64,000 nt of DNA from Ailurus styani (lineage: Eukaryota > Chordata > Mammalia > Carnivora > Ailuridae). Under the pieces are notes generated by a model. It did not search any database. It saw only the letters and a list, made by a program, of their open reading frames with translations, and was not told the origin of the DNA. A program made the translations under genes and the position numbers. Within the stretch, counting starts at the first letter, position 1; the number at the start of each line of letters is the position of its first letter. Positions 11,136-23,292 of this stretch are shown here, piece after piece. The stretch covers positions 5,233,167 to 5,297,166 of the forward strand of contig LNAC01000009.1 of assembly GCA_002007465.1 (NCBI GenBank). The letters are read 5' to 3'.

Positions 11136-11417
11136 CTGGGATTCCGGGAAAGCCATCTACCCCCTGCCTGTCTGCCACTTCCCCTCACCAAGGCCATAAA
11201 ATCCCTCCTCTCAAAGCCCAACACCAAGCTAATGGGGTCTCCCATTCAGGCTGAGGAGAGAGGCCTGGTATTGACCTCAGCTTGGAGCCAACAGAGCAGT
11301 AGGACTGTGCGTGCTCCAGGCCTCCGCCATCTATCTGCCTGGGTCTTGGCCCCTGACAGGGATCCCCACATTTCTTGTTCCTTCTCACCTGTATTTGTGT
11401 TCAACGATGCTGTAGGC

Positions 11418-11430
11418 AAAGATGGCCGCC
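11418..11430 (+). promoter_or_regulatory. YY1-like motif
   Basis: AAAGATGGCCGCC closely matches the minus form of the YY1 site; a further GCCGC follows. No CpG island of length surrounds it. Confidence 0.35.
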
Positions 11431-11954
11431 GCCGCTGTCATGTGGGCTCAACTTCCATTACCTCCACCACAAGGACCTCAGCTATCCTTGGGCCTCCCAA
11501 CCCCCTTTCTCGCACCTGGCCCAGGCCAGTGGGGATCCTGCTCTCCTAGCCACCCAACTGCTGGGCCCTGCCCAGGCCCTGCTCATCTGAGGGGAAAGAG
11601 ATCCAGAATTCGGCTTAGGAGCCAGAAAGCATGGTCCGAGGGGTTCTGGGGTCTCTGGCTGGGTCCTGGAGACACAGAAAAGTCAGACCTAGCACCCCTG
11701 GTGACCAGTCTAGGAGAGAAGAGACAGCCATTGGTGAGTGAGTGCTGTGAAGATGTTGGCCCACGAAGGGCTGAATCTAGTCGGCTGGGTGCTAGGCTGA
11801 GCCCAGAGGGGCTTCCAAGATAAGCCCTCTGACCTGGGCACTGAGTAAAGCAACCATACCAGGACATTCTGTGAGGAGAAAACATCATTTGCAAAGGTCT
11901 GGAAGTAGAACATTGATTGTTGTTTCCAAGATCTATAACAATAGCAGTTAAAAT

Positions 11955-12185
11955 GTACGTATTGAGCATTTACTATGTGCTGAGCCAAGTACTTCACACA
12001 TGTTCTCTAATTTTAGTCTTTCCAACAACCCTATGAGGAGGCAGGGAGTATGAGTAACCCCATTTACAGATGGGGAGATGGAAGCTCAGAGAGGCCCAGT
12101 TGCCCCATCAGGTCAGTATGTGGGAAAGTCAGAATTTAAACTTAGGTCTGTCTGACCCCAGAGATGATGCTCGTTACCACCCCCA
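11955..12185 (+). mobile_element. MIR element, nearly complete
   Basis: TTGAGCATTTACTATGTGC, CAACAACCCTATGAGGAGGC, CATTTACAGATGGGGAGATG and TTAAACTTAGGTCTGTCTGA in canonical order. Confidence 0.93.
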
Positions 12186-12856
12186 CGCTCTGCCTCCTCC
12201 AATCAGATCCAGGCTTCCCGCACTGTCCCATGGAGGACCAGCAGGCTTCGAATCTAGGTCCATTCCCCTGACCAAGACACCAGGGAGCCCGAGGCCTGGG
12301 CAAACCGGCCAGGTCTGGCTCCCCCTCATTCCCTAGTCCCTTCCTGTCCCTCCAACAACAGGGCCTGTGTCCCTGGGTGACAGGGGCTGGGCAGGGCTGA
12401 GAGACCCCAGGCAGGTCAGCCCCTCCGGCGGAGCCCAGAAGCCCACCACGGCCATGTCCACCGGCCTCCTTGTCCAGGACTCACATTTTTTTAATGATCC
12501 GAAAACATCTGGAGGCCTTATGGCTTGACATCCAGTGTCGATGGGCCACTCACAGTTCCTAAGTCCAGAGCCTGGCATGGATCAGAGCCAAGGGCTCACC
12601 AGGCTCCCGCCAGGCCAGGTTGGGGGCCCCTGAGCTGCTCCTTCTCCCAGCCATGGCACCGCCATCCAATGAGCTGTACCAACCAGAACCTGGGAGGGCC
12701 TTCCCGCCTCCTGCCTCTCACTCCCCAGCCCTCCGTTGGTGAGCGCCCTCACCCCCATCGCAAAGCACATCCCCAGCACCCCCATCTCCCACCGTCCAAG
12801 ATCCCCAACCATCCTTCCCTCATCAGCCTAAAGGGGTTCCTTTAGATCCCGGATCC

Positions 12857-13088
12857 AGGGGCTCCTGGGAGGCTCAGTCGTTTGAGCATCTGACTCTTGG
12901 CTCTGGCTCAGGTCACGATCCTGGGATTGTAGGATTGAGCCCCGTGTGAGGCTCCACACTCAGCGGGGTGTCTGCTTGAGATTCTCTCTCTCCCTCTGCC
13001 TCTGCTCCTACCCCTGCTCGCACTTTCTCTCTCTCTCTCTCAATCCCTAAAATAAATAAATATTTTTTTAAAAAGAAAAGAAAGAAAA
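12857..13088 (+). mobile_element. SINEC, plus strand
   Basis: AGGGGCTCCTGGGAGGCTCA through a long TC tract, AAATAAATAAAT and an A-rich tail; diverged older copy. Confidence 0.92.
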
Positions 13089-13479
13089 CCAGATCCAATC
13101 GGGCCCCTCCACCTCCCCTCCCACTTTGGTTTGAAACCCTCCAGTGGCTGCTCCCCACAGTCTGAGGACAGAGCCCCAAGTCTGTGCCACGGCCTGAGTT
13201 CCTGCGTGTCTGCCTTCCGTGGGCCTCACCGCCTCGGCCCGCACGACTCACCCCCCCTCAGAGCCCCGCTCTGTGGCTCGTCTTCCTTCCTCAAAACATG
13301 ACATCCTTCCTGTTTCACGACCTGCACCTGGCTGGCTGGTCCCTCTTTCCAAACTTGCCCTTTGAGCCCCTCATCCCCTCACCTTTGGGGTCCCAGCTCC
13401 CAGCACCCCTGTGAAGACCAGGCCCTGATATGAGCTCTTGTCCTCCTTGAAATCGAATAATATATACTTAGCATCCAGC

Positions 13480-13562
13480 CCTTCATAGACCTGGAACCCA
13501 GAAGGCCGGGCTCACAGTGCTCAGCATGGGCCCTAGTAAACAGTAGGCGCTCAATAAATGAC
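13480..13562 (+). mobile_element. L2 3' end fragment
   Basis: AGTAAACAGTAGGCGCTCAATAAATGACTG is the conserved L2 terminus. Confidence 0.75.
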
Positions 13563-15379
13563 TGCTGTTGCATAAAGAAAAGCACCAACCCTCAGCCTTT
13601 CAGCATCCCTCAAATCCTCCCCAGTGCCGGGGCCCTGCTGAGAGTGGAGGGCGGGAGGGAAGAGCCAGACGGACCTGCCCCCAAGGACCACAGGTCTCAT
13701 GGAGGGTGGGGTGAAACAGGCTGGAAAGAGGGGGAGGCTCGGGGAAGGGGTGGGGGGCATGCCCCTCCCTCGACAGCCCTCCAGAACTCCCCAGAAGCAG
13801 GAACACCTGACGGGATCACAGACAGGAGGACGCAGAAGCAGCACATGGTAAACAGGCGTCATCATTCTCTTGTTCTCTGATGATGGGAAGAGTACATTTT
13901 TCATCAGCCCAGACAACGAAAACAATGACAATCTAAGCATCGGGAAAGAACTTCGTTAGCAATGGCCCTCCAGCCTGCGATGTGCTCGCCACCCCGCCCA
14001 CGCTATGGGTGGGCTCAGGTCAAGTTTTGCCTCTCTCCAGTCACAACTGTCCTCCCTCTGTCGGGACACAACGTGGAGTCTTTCTTGATTGCCGCGATGA
14101 TTTGAAAATGTCGCAGCTCGCGTCTCTTTATTGTCCCGGTCCCTCTCGGGGCCTTCCGCCACCCCTGGGGCTAGGTGTCCCGCCATCCCCCGCCCTGGGT
14201 CTGAGTTCCTGGGAAGGGGATCAGGAGATACAAGCAGCCCCACTGGGGGATGGCGGCCCCACCCCAAAGACTGGTCCTGTCACCCTGGTGGGAGCAAAGC
14301 CTCCAGGGATGGCCAGCGAGAGCTCTGGGGGGGCTGGGTTAAGAGCCTGGACAGGGCTTCCTTAGACCGGCATTGACCATGACAACAAATCACGGTTCCC
14401 TGGGTCTGCCCTCTCTGGGGGCCAGCCCCAGGAGCAACACTGGCCGCCCCAGACACCTGGAACAGCGGGGGCTCATGGGATCACCTGTAGGGTCAGGACC
14501 TTAGCGTTCACCAGCGACACACAGACAGGGCAGGAGAGAGGACAGCGCCCCATCTCTCTGCTCCAGGCCTGTGCAGGGTCAGGAGGCCCACGAGAGGCCC
14601 AGCGCCTGGGGAGGCTGTGCAACAAGATGGAAGCTGAGGTCCGGGCAGGGCCCGGAAGGTGGTTCAGGGACTCTGAACTTGGTCCAGGGAGACTCACAGT
14701 CACATTCGGGCTTCAGGTTACCAGGCCTTCCTGTGGGGAGTGGGTAAGAGAGAGAGGCAGGAGCCTGGAGGACCAGACGGAGTAGTGGGAGCCGGAGAGA
14801 GAGAGAGGAGGGGTGAGGAGGGAGCGTGGGCCAGAGACCCATTTTATGCCCAAGGAAACAAAGGCTCGGAAAGGGGCAGTGACCTGTCCAGGGTCACTCA
14901 GAGAGAAGCTGCAGAGAGGGGTGTCCCTGAGACCTCTTTGACTCTCACCCCCAGCTCTTCCCCCCTGCCCAGAGCAGCTCCCACACCGCCCTGGCACTCC
15001 GCACGCCGTGTCACTGAACCCGCCCCACGGGAAATACTTCATTATTTCTGATCTGCTCGGGACTCTCCCAATTGCAGGACAGTGAAAATGCAAACCAGCT
15101 AAAGCCTATAAAGGATGTATGGCTCAAAAACCAAAGAAAGAATGTGGTGGTGAAGGTTCCAAACCCTATCAGCAGAAAAGGCTCGGGCCACGGGAGTCCC
15201 ACGCCCACCTCTGAACCAAGCACAGCACCAGGATGGGGCCCCCGGATTGGCCAGGTCTGGATCGTACCTCCTTTGCTGTCCTCAGTAGTGAGCACTGGAT
15301 TTGCTACCAGAAGGGAAGGGGAGAAAATACAGCTCAGAGAGGTTAAGCAACCCTCCCGGATCTCACAGCATGCCTTGAA

Positions 15380-15381
<2 letters not shown>

Positions 15382-15442
<61 letters not shown>
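15382..15442. repeat. (TG)n microsatellite, about 30 units
   Basis: Uninterrupted TG dinucleotides over 61 bases. Confidence 0.99.
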
Positions 15443-15443
<1 letters not shown>

Positions 15444-16022
15444 TAAGTCTGTGTTGCATGAGGGTTGCGACACAGTAATTGGAGGAAGAGATTCTCCTGA
15501 TTTCTGTGGAACAAAGTCCAGAGTTCCTTTTTCCTGGCATTTAGGTCCTCCAAGCTCTGGCCCCTGCAAGTCTATCCCTCCTCTCACCTCCCCCTCTGAT
15601 CACACCCCCCAACACAGACAGCCACCAAAGACATGTCCTTCCTGCTCTGCTGAATGGGCCCCTCAGACAGGGGTGGGGCCTTCCTCCTCTCTAAACCCCT
15701 TCTCCCAGGCCTCTTACTCCTGGGGCAGAGCTCAGGGCAGCTGCTAATGAAATGTACAGATTCTCGAATGAGCTGGAAAGGATATAAAAGTCCTGAGGCT
15801 CAAAACCCGCCAGACCCGGACAGCTCACCACCTTCAAGGCCATGTCTTCTGTTGCTGATACGGAGCAAGTCAATCCCCACCCCCACTGGTCCGTTGGCCC
15901 CAGAGCTCGCCTGCCTTCAGAGCTGCTTCTCCTCTGGGTCTTCTCTGGGAGAGCCAAAGTTTTCTCCAGGCCCAGTAGAGACTCAAGAGGGTGTCCCTAC
16001 AAAGACACACACTTGCAGGCGT

Positions 16023-16024
<2 letters not shown>

Positions 16025-16053
<29 letters not shown>
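16025..16053. repeat. (CA)n microsatellite
   Basis: About 14 CA units; it lies 600 bases right of the (TG)n tract and is complementary to it. Confidence 0.97.
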
Positions 16054-16309
16054 GCGCAACCCAGCTGTTCCCTTCAAATAGGGATGGTGCCCATCCCCCA
16101 CTCAAGTCTTCCCTTTGGAGAAGGAGCCCTGGGAACCCCGAGGGAGGGATCTGAGACGGGGGAAGAGACACTGCAAGTCTCTGCCCTACAGGCAGTCCCC
16201 CAGGCCTGCAGATCCCTGCCGGGGCCTCCCCTGGAACAAAGGAAGAATTCAGCACCAACTCCAGGCCCTTCCACCCGTGCACACCACACGCAGGCCTCCC
16301 CACGGACTC

Positions 16310-17060
16310 GGGAGTCCTGAACGCGTCCCTGCTCCCACCCCTGGCTACTCTCAGGACGCGGGTGGACGGCCACTCGCTGTCACACAGTCACCAGGACCCC
16401 CGCGCACAACGCTGCGACACGGGGCAGGGACACAGCCCGCCCCACGGTCCACCCCGCGGGCCCCGGGAAAGCCCGAGGGTGCAGGGGCCCCACATCTCTG
16501 CAGCTGGGTCCCCGAGGCCTGGGTGGCAGCTGCGGGGACCGCGTAGACGCTGCGGGGTGGGGGCGAGGGGGTCCGGCCGCCTCTCCCACGCCCGCGCGTC
16601 GGTCGGGGCCTTGGCCTTGGCCCTTGCCGGCGGGGGTACGACCCCTAACGCCCCAAACACACACGGGGGTGTCCGCGGACCGGCGGGCCGGCGGCGGCGG
16701 GGACGGCCACGCGGGACCGAGAGCAGCCAGGGCGCGCGGCCGCGGGAGCCGCCAGGGAGAGCCAACTGCAGCCTCGTGGCGCCACCTACGGGCCGCACGG
16801 CGCCGGCCTCCCCGCCCCGGGCGCCAGCGGCTCGGCCCTGCACTGCCTCTCCCTGTCGGGGTGCCCGCCGGGACCCCGCCGCCCCTGCCGGATTCAGCCC
16901 CGTGGGAGGCGCAGGAGCGGCCCCCCGCGTCGGGCGCAGAGACGCCCCGGAGCGCACAGCTGCCCCCTCGCCTGCCCCCCCGGCTCGGCTGTGCCCGCTC
17001 CGCCCCAGGCGGGACGCTTCCACCGTACAGGGCGGCCCGCTGAGCCTCGGCGCACAGCCC
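16310..17060. promoter_or_regulatory. Orphan CpG island
   Basis: About 750 bases of very high GC with dense CpG (runs such as GCCGGCGGCGGCGG, several CGCG) in a flank that is otherwise CpG-poor. Open frames of 230-260 codons exist on both strands, but they are the stop-poor by-product of composition; their protein is low-complexity Pro/Arg/Gly/Ala. No recognised exon or splice pattern. The island could be the promoter of an unannotated non-coding RNA or an architectural element. Confidence 0.7.
16779..16792 (-). promoter_or_regulatory. CTCF-like motif inside the CpG island
   Basis: The minus-strand sequence CCCGTAGGTGGCGC matches 13 of 14 positions of the core CCASYAGRKGGCRS. It is unique sequence, not part of a repeat. 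Confidence 0.5.
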
Positions 17061-17489
17061 TGAAGTGGGGAGACCAGGCCGTGACCTTGACTCTGGGGCA
17101 GCTGAAGCTGGTCTGCCACCTCCCGGGCCACCGGCCACGCTCACGTGTACCACCTGCTTCACCAGGAAGATCGGCGGCCCCCAACCCTCCGCGGGGCCCG
17201 ACCCACAGCCGGCTAGCTGTGCTCGGAGGGGCTCCCACCTTTCTAACAGGGTCTAGGAGTCTTAGAAAAATCACAGCAGAACAGAAGCTCGGAGACCCAG
17301 CCTCCCTGCTCACCTTGGGCCCAGAAAACCAATCCCTGTGCGGGTACCTTGGCTCTGGCCTGGTCTCCCTGAGTCCCTCTGTGTAGACGGAGATCCTCAG
17401 ACCCCTCCCTCTGCCGCCGCCTCCTGTGACTTGCAGGGACTAGCACCCAATGGGTTTTTTTAGGTTTTTTGCACCGATGACAGTAGCGA

Positions 17490-17650
17490 GAACCTTTGGA
17501 GCATAATGCTCTGGGCCAGGCCCTGTAATCCTCACCACAAATAAACCCCGGGAGGGGGGGTATTATTATTACAGTTTAACCTGAGAATCAGCAAGGTCGA
17601 GGAGGCCGGCCCAAGCTCACGCGGAACAGGTGAGGAGCAGAGTTGAGCCT
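17490..17650 (+). mobile_element. MIR fragment
   Basis: GGGCCAGGCCCTGTAATCC, ATTATTATTACAGTTTAACCTGAGA and GAGCAGAGTTGAGCCTGACC; diverged. Confidence 0.6.
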
Positions 17651-18234
17651 GACCTTGTGGCATGACCCACTCACTCATATGCACGAGAGTCACAATCACA
17701 CTGGTCACATGGTGTGCGGTTCCAGCCCGAGCCTGGCCCGCCACATGTCAGATGCCTCCGGGCTGACCCTCCAGTTTCGCATCCCAGCAGACTGAGTCCA
17801 CAGAGACGTGGGGCCTTGCTCAGGACCACACAGCGGCTGTGGTCAAGGCTGCTCAAAAACTCAGGCAAGGTGAGAGTCCAGGAGCCGGCTGAGTTTCCAG
17901 AACTGCAGTCCTGGCCCTGCAGGATCAAGCACGCAGCTGGAGCTCTCCGGCTGGTCTCAGAGGGACCAAAGGCAGGGGACGGGTATTGACACAAACAATA
18001 ACAAACCCAGAGGTCAGAGCTGAGACCGGTGCTTGGCTGGGGCTTGGGGGGAAGCCCAAGGAAGAGACTAGATGCGGGCGGGGGGAGGGGTCGGCCAGGG
18101 AGGGAGTCCCAACGAAGTGACATCCCATGGACTCTAAGGAAGGAGTAGGAGCTCACTAGTGGAAAAATGGAGGCGGGGATATTTCAGGGGACACGTGGGG
18201 TTTAGAGGCGTGAGGGAGCTGATACGTTGGTAGT

Positions 18235-18365
18235 TAGGAGTATGGACTTGGGCACTAGATAGGCTCGGACTGGGCCCCCAGCCCCGCTGTGTGACCTGTG
18301 GCAGGTGACTTAACCGTCTGAGCTTCCATCTTCTCATCTGTAAAATGAAAGTAGTGGTGATCTCT
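18235..18365 (-). mobile_element. MIR fragment
   Basis: GCTGTGTGACCTGTGGCAGG, TGACTTAACCGTCTGAGC and TCTCATCTGTAAAATGAAAG. Confidence 0.88.
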
Positions 18366-19414
18366 TCAGTCAGGGGACAACTGCAGGGTTAGTATGGGGT
18401 GGGACACGCAGAGGGGGCCCACGGGTACTCAGGAGGGAAGACCAGAGACTACTGGCCGGGAGCAGATAGGAACAAAGAATGAGGTGGCTGAGGAGGTCAT
18501 CAGAGGTCAGTTAGACCGGGAGGGACCTTGAAAGTCAAGCTAAGGAATTCGGCCTCATGCCAAGGGCAGCAGGAAGGCCTGGAAGGGCTTGAAGTCAAGG
18601 AGTTACAAATGGGATTTGTGTTTTAGAAGGTGCCCCCTGAGCAAAGCCTGGGGTGTCCCTGAAGAACGATGGAGAAGAGGGCCCTGAGCTCTAACCCCAG
18701 CCTTGTCCCTGACCCTCCACCCCCTCAGCCCCGATGCTCCTCATCCTCAGCTCTGCGAGGCAGAGAAGCTCCCCTGATTCTGAGGCTGCCACAGACACCT
18801 CAGGCCCAAGCACCTGCACCCCCAGAGAAGGACCTGGGGCTCCCTGTGAGGGGCCTCTGCCTTCCTCAGAGCCGCCTCTCCCCCCACCACACACAGAGAC
18901 ACACTCCCAAGTCCCCATTACAGAGAAAGGACAGGCGCACCGCCGTAATTTCTATTTCCTTCTAAATAGATGCTCCCAGACTTGCTCCCACAAAACCAAT
19001 TAAAGCACCTCCCTGGGATGGGGCTTTGTCAGCAAATTATTTCCAGGCTCTGAGGCCCGGGAATAAATCTCAGCAGGATGAAGTGGATCAGACGAGGAGG
19101 GGAGCTGGAGATGGGGCGCGCGGGCAGGCAGAGGGCACAGGGTTTGTGTCCAGACAGCCGCAGGCAAAAGGGTCTTCATGTGGCCCCAGACCCCTGGCCA
19201 GACCTGCCCAGTTGTGCCAGAGAATCGGTCACCAAGGAGTCAGACGTCCCGACTCCATGTGGGAAGTCTCCCTGGGAAGCTGCTTAGAACTGACTTCTGG
19301 GGCCGTGGCAGGGAGTGGTGGTCTGAGCATCTCTGTGTCATCCTCGCCACCACCTGTTCCCCGTCCCCGGCCTGCTTCTCTGTCATGTAGCAGGAAGCGG
19401 CTGCAGATGGCCTC

Positions 19415-19525
19415 AGTGGGAGTCAAGAGGCCTTGGCTCCCAACTCACTGTGGCACCTTGGGGAAGGCCTTCCCTGCTCTGGGCCTCACTGGTTCTATCT
19501 GTAAAATGGGGGTGGATGAGGGTTT
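19415..19525 (-). mobile_element. MIR fragment
   Basis: ACTGTGGCACCTTGGGGAAG and TCTATCTGTAAAATGGGGGT. Confidence 0.8.
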
Positions 19526-19966
19526 GGCTAGGGCTCCCAGCAGGGCCATTATAGGCCCATCATGAAACTCCACATGGCCTTCTGGTTCAGACCCAGGCTG
19601 ACCTTCTAGAATGCCCGTGAACTCTCTCCTTGGGTGAGGCCCAGGGGTGGGTAGGTCCCATCCAGTGCAGCCATTACTGCACTAAGAGCTCACAGCCTAG
19701 CAGAGGGAAGGAAGGAGCTGACGGAGCCCTGGCCGGGGAAATGGGCGTAATTCCTACACAGAGGGTAGGGGCTTCCCTGGAAGGGAGCACTGGAGCTAGG
19801 CTTTGAAGGTTGAATGGGAGTTCACTGGGTTGAGATGTCATTCTCCCAAAATAGAAATGATTCTGGTTCACATGGCATCTCTGCGAGAATTCCAGGAGAC
19901 ATTCTTACCTCCTCTTTACTCCCATCTTTCAGGAAATTGTCCTAACTTTAGAAAATCTGCCACATC

Positions 19967-20147
19967 AGGGCACCTGGGTGGCTCTAACAGTTAAGTGTCC
20001 AATTCTTGGTTTCGGTGCAGGTCGTGATCTCAGGGTCCTGGGATGGAGCCCCCGTCAGGCTCCACACTCAGCAGGGAGTCTGCTTGAAGATTTTCTCTCC
20101 CTATGCCCCTCCCCGACTCAAATAAATAAATAAATCTCTTTTTAAGA
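19967..20147 (+). mobile_element. SINEC, plus strand
   Basis: GGGCACCTGGGTGGCTCTAA through CAAATAAATAAATAAATC. Imperfect CCGCCATGTC/CTGCCACATC flanks suggest a decayed target-site duplication. Confidence 0.93.
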
Positions 20148-21056
20148 AACCCGCCATGTCTATGACACAAAGCGTGAATGTCCCTAGGATTGAGCAGTGT
20201 ACAACTCCGGTAACTGCACTGTAACTCTGGGAGAATCAAGGCAGAAACAGCGAGGAGCTGCCCCTCCCAGCAACCTTGAGAGCAACAGAGGTAGCACAGA
20301 GGCCTCCTGCCAGCCAGTGGGGTGCGAGGGGACTGCCCTCGGGGGGACATCAGACGTGCTCCATCCCCAAACTGTAGGTTCAGAACATACAAAGGTATGG
20401 TGAGCTCTCCCCCAGTCTGGACCACAACCCTCAAGGAGTGACTGACACCACGTGAATCGTCACCCAACCCCACATCAGGACACAGTGGAAGAAACTGAAG
20501 CAGCTGGAGACCATGTCACAGAGGGACTCTGTGTCCAAGCCTGGGGTTTCCCAGGGTTTCCCAAGAGTGTTTTTCACGTTACACATTTAACTCCATGTGT
20601 GTCAGAAAAAAATATACTTAGCCCTTCAAGTCCAACATTTCGTGGATTAAAAATGAACATATTTTTTTGCAGCAAGAAAAATCACAAGTAAATGAGAACA
20701 GGTGGCGTTGGTGACCGACCTGGGAGGGACTGAGACGCAGTGCCCATCTCCTCCTCTCCATTTGCACACAGGCGGCTGCAGACCCCTGGCAAGAGGACGC
20801 GGGCTCCTAGGTGCGAGTCCGTGCCAGGCTCTGTGGGAACACTGGCCGGTGTGCAGTCACTCGGCCACCATGGCTGCCCCAGGCCGCTTCATGCCAGGCT
20901 CTGCGGAAAGCCAGGACAGTGAGGAGCTCACCTGCTAGACATGACATCTCTTGTGACAGAGGAGAACTCGGCTTGGCCAGGGGGTGGGGGGGAGCAGGGG
21001 CGGGGGGGAGCCCAAGTGCCCAAGGGCTCTCAGCTAGCAAACTGGGGCAGGGATTC

Positions 21057-21254
21057 TTTTTTTTTTTTTTTTAAGATTTTATTTATTTATTTGACAGAGA
21101 GAGATCACAAGTAGGCAGAGAGGCAGGCAGAAGAGAGAGAGAAGCAGGCTCCCCGCTAAGCAGAGAGCCCGATGCAGGGCTCGATCCCAGGACCCTGAGA
21201 TCATGACCTGAGACGAAAGCAGAGGCCTAACCCACTGAACCACCCAGGCGCCCT
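21057..21254 (-). mobile_element. Young SINEC (mustelid-type), minus strand
   Basis: T-tail, AAGATTTTATTTATTTATTT, ATCACAAGTAGGCAGAGAGG, ending CACCCAGGCGCCCT. It is flanked by GGCAGGGATTCT and GGCAGGGCTTCT, a target-site duplication with one mismatch. Confidence 0.96.
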
Positions 21255-21479
21255 GAGGCAGGGCTTCTAGGGCCAGCACCTCCACTGCTCCTGGGGCAGA
21301 GACAGAGGCTGGACTTACCCTCCGAAGTTTCCCGAGCCTGCAGGGCCACCCCAGAGCCTTCTAGTCAGTCCTGCACTTGTCCAGCCGGGCAGGGCTGGAA
21401 GGGCCTGGAAGTCAGGATTTGTTTGGGTTTTTGTTTTTAATAGAGGTGATTATAAAAAGCAGTACAGTATAATATAGTG

Positions 21480-21625
21480 ATACAAGCTCAGAGAGCTTGT
21501 GAGGGTTGTGACAAGCTGCGTGACGTTGGGGCACATGACTCAGCTTCTCCGAGCATTAGGGATCTGCAAAGTGGGGATCCCAGTACCTTCCTCAGAAGGG
21601 CATTCTGAGGACAAAATGAGATAAC
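21480..21625 (-). mobile_element. MIR fragment
   Basis: GCTGCGTGACGTTGGGGC, ATCTGCAAAGTGGGGATCC and ACAAAATGAGATAACATG. Confidence 0.75.
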
Positions 21626-21895
21626 ATGTGTATCAGTTGACACCCGACCAGGAAGAGAGTATTTAGTTACATGGGGAATGTGATCCAAGGAATTAACCAC
21701 GCAGGAGATAGAAGAGCTCAGAAGCCAAATGGGATGGGACAGTGACCCAGAGATTATTGTAGCGGGAAGCCGCTTTCCCTCTGGGCATGCGTGGGGGAGA
21801 CTGGGCTTCCAGGGGCCACCTGCTGGAGGCTGGAACCAGAGAGGGTCCATCTAGGGGAGGGGCAGCACAGCACAGTGAATGACTGCAATTCCTAT

Positions 21896-22018
21896 TCTTT
21901 TCCTTTCTTCCTTCCTTTCTTTCTTTCTCTTTCTTTCTTTCTTTCTCTTCCTTTCTTTCTTTCTTTCTCTTTCTTTCTTTCTCTCTTTCTTTCTCTCTTT
22001 CTCTCTTTCTTTCTCTCT

Positions 22019-22068
<50 letters not shown>
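21896..22068. repeat. (TTTC)n/(TC)n polypyrimidine tract
   Basis: About 170 bases of almost pure T/C on the plus strand, mainly TTTC units giving way to TC repeats at the right end, next to a truncated minus-oriented SINEC. It is probably an expanded purine-rich SINE tail region. Confidence 0.95.
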
Positions 22069-22141
22069 AACTCACGACCTTGAGATCAAGACCTGGGATC
22101 AAAAGTTGGACACTCCACCAAATGAGCTACCCAAGAACCCC
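22066..22141 (-). mobile_element. Truncated SINEC, minus strand
   Basis: Only the promoter half remains (CTTGAGATCAAGACCTGG...GAGCTACCCAAGAACCCC), joined to the expanded polypyrimidine tract at 21896-22068. Confidence 0.75.
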
Positions 22142-22675
22142 CTATTCTTTTCCTGTCTGTGATTAAAATAAGGCATGCCCAATATATTAAAACTGTTTTG
22201 GTTGTAACAGAAACTCACTCAAGCCAGGTGAAACATGACAAAAAGGAATTTAATGAAGTGCTACAGGGGAGTCTCTAAAATCCAAAGACTCAACCCAGGA
22301 CCAGGAAACGTTACTGGGTGTCCGCAGGGCTCTCCCACTGTCTCCTGCTTCTCTCCATGCGTCTGCTTCCTACTTGTTGTGGCCCTCAGGGTCCTCAGCC
22401 CCTGGCAGCAGCAGATGGTCCCTGACGGCTCCCAGATTCACACTGAATCTGGGATTCCTTAGTCACCTTTCCAAATTCCTGGGGAAGGCATTCTGATTGG
22501 CCCGGCTTGAGTACCGGTGCCTGTCCTGGTCCAATCAGCTATGGCCATGGGGGCGGGGTCACAGGGCTTCCAGTCACGTTGTCCACCAGGCCTGGGGAGC
22601 AGAGGCCATGGATTTGTACGCTGTTGAGACCTACAGAAAGTATTAAAATGCACCTTATTGTTGAATTATAAAGAA

Positions 22676-22883
22676 TTTTTTTAAAGATTTATTTATTTAT
22701 CTGAGAGACAGAGAGAGAGCCAGAGGGGGAGGGGCAGAGGGAGAGGGAGAGAGAGAATCCCAAGCAGACTCCCCACTGAGAGAGGAGTTCAATGTGGGAT
22801 TCGATCCCAGACCCTGAGATCATGACTTGAGCCAAAATCAAGAGCCAACCAACCACTCAACCGACTGAGCCACCCAGGCCCCC
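22676..22883 (-). mobile_element. SINEC (older subfamily), minus strand
   Basis: T-tail, AAAGATTTATTTATTTAT, GGGAGAGGGAGAGAGAGAAT and ending CTGAGCCACCCAGGCCCCC. Confidence 0.94.
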
Positions 22884-22943
22884 TGTGAAGAAATTTTTGA
22901 TGTTTCTTTTCAGATTTTTCTATTTCGGTTATCTCTACTGTTA

Positions 22944-23137
22944 TTTTTTTTAAAGATTTTATTTATTTATTTGACAGAGAGAGATCACAAGTAGGCAGAG
23001 AGGCAGGCAGAGAGAGAGGAGGAAGCAGGCTCCCTACTGAGCAGACAGCCCTATGTGGGGCTCGATCCCAGGACCCTGAGATCATGACCTGAGCTGAAGG
23101 CAGAGGCTTTAACCCACTGAGCCACCCAGGCGCCCCT
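22944..23137 (-). mobile_element. Young SINEC (mustelid-type), minus strand
   Basis: Complete element flanked by the direct repeat TCTACTGTTATTTTT, a clear target-site duplication. Confidence 0.97.
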
Positions 23138-23292
23138 CTACTGTTATTTTTAACATACTGATGGCTCAGCAAACAGCCTTCCCCCAGTGTCTCCTGGGGA
23201 TAAATTCCCAGAGATGGCAGCCACCTACATGCACCAGCCCACTGACCGTGGCTGATAGGGTCCCTTTACTGCCCCCTCCCCAGTCCCCCATG

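Larger units (their letters stand above)
8851..16309. other. Intergenic flank between the PABPN1L copy and the CpG island
   Basis: No gene recognised. Contains the nested SINEC pair, one more SINEC, MIR and L2 remnants and the TG/CA microsatellites. The segment 9200-9540 resembles an old LINE 3' end (GCAACTTCCTGTAAGTCTGT) but I could not name it. Confidence 0.65.

Noticed and set aside
15363..15587. Thr-His repeat 'protein' frames
   Set aside because: Translation of the (TG)n/(CA)n microsatellite.
16362..17162. Open frames of 233, 260 and 247 codons on both strands of the CpG island
   Set aside because: They overlap on opposite strands, are Pro/Arg/Gly/Ala low-complexity and reflect scarcity of stops in GC-rich DNA; no domain or splice pattern.
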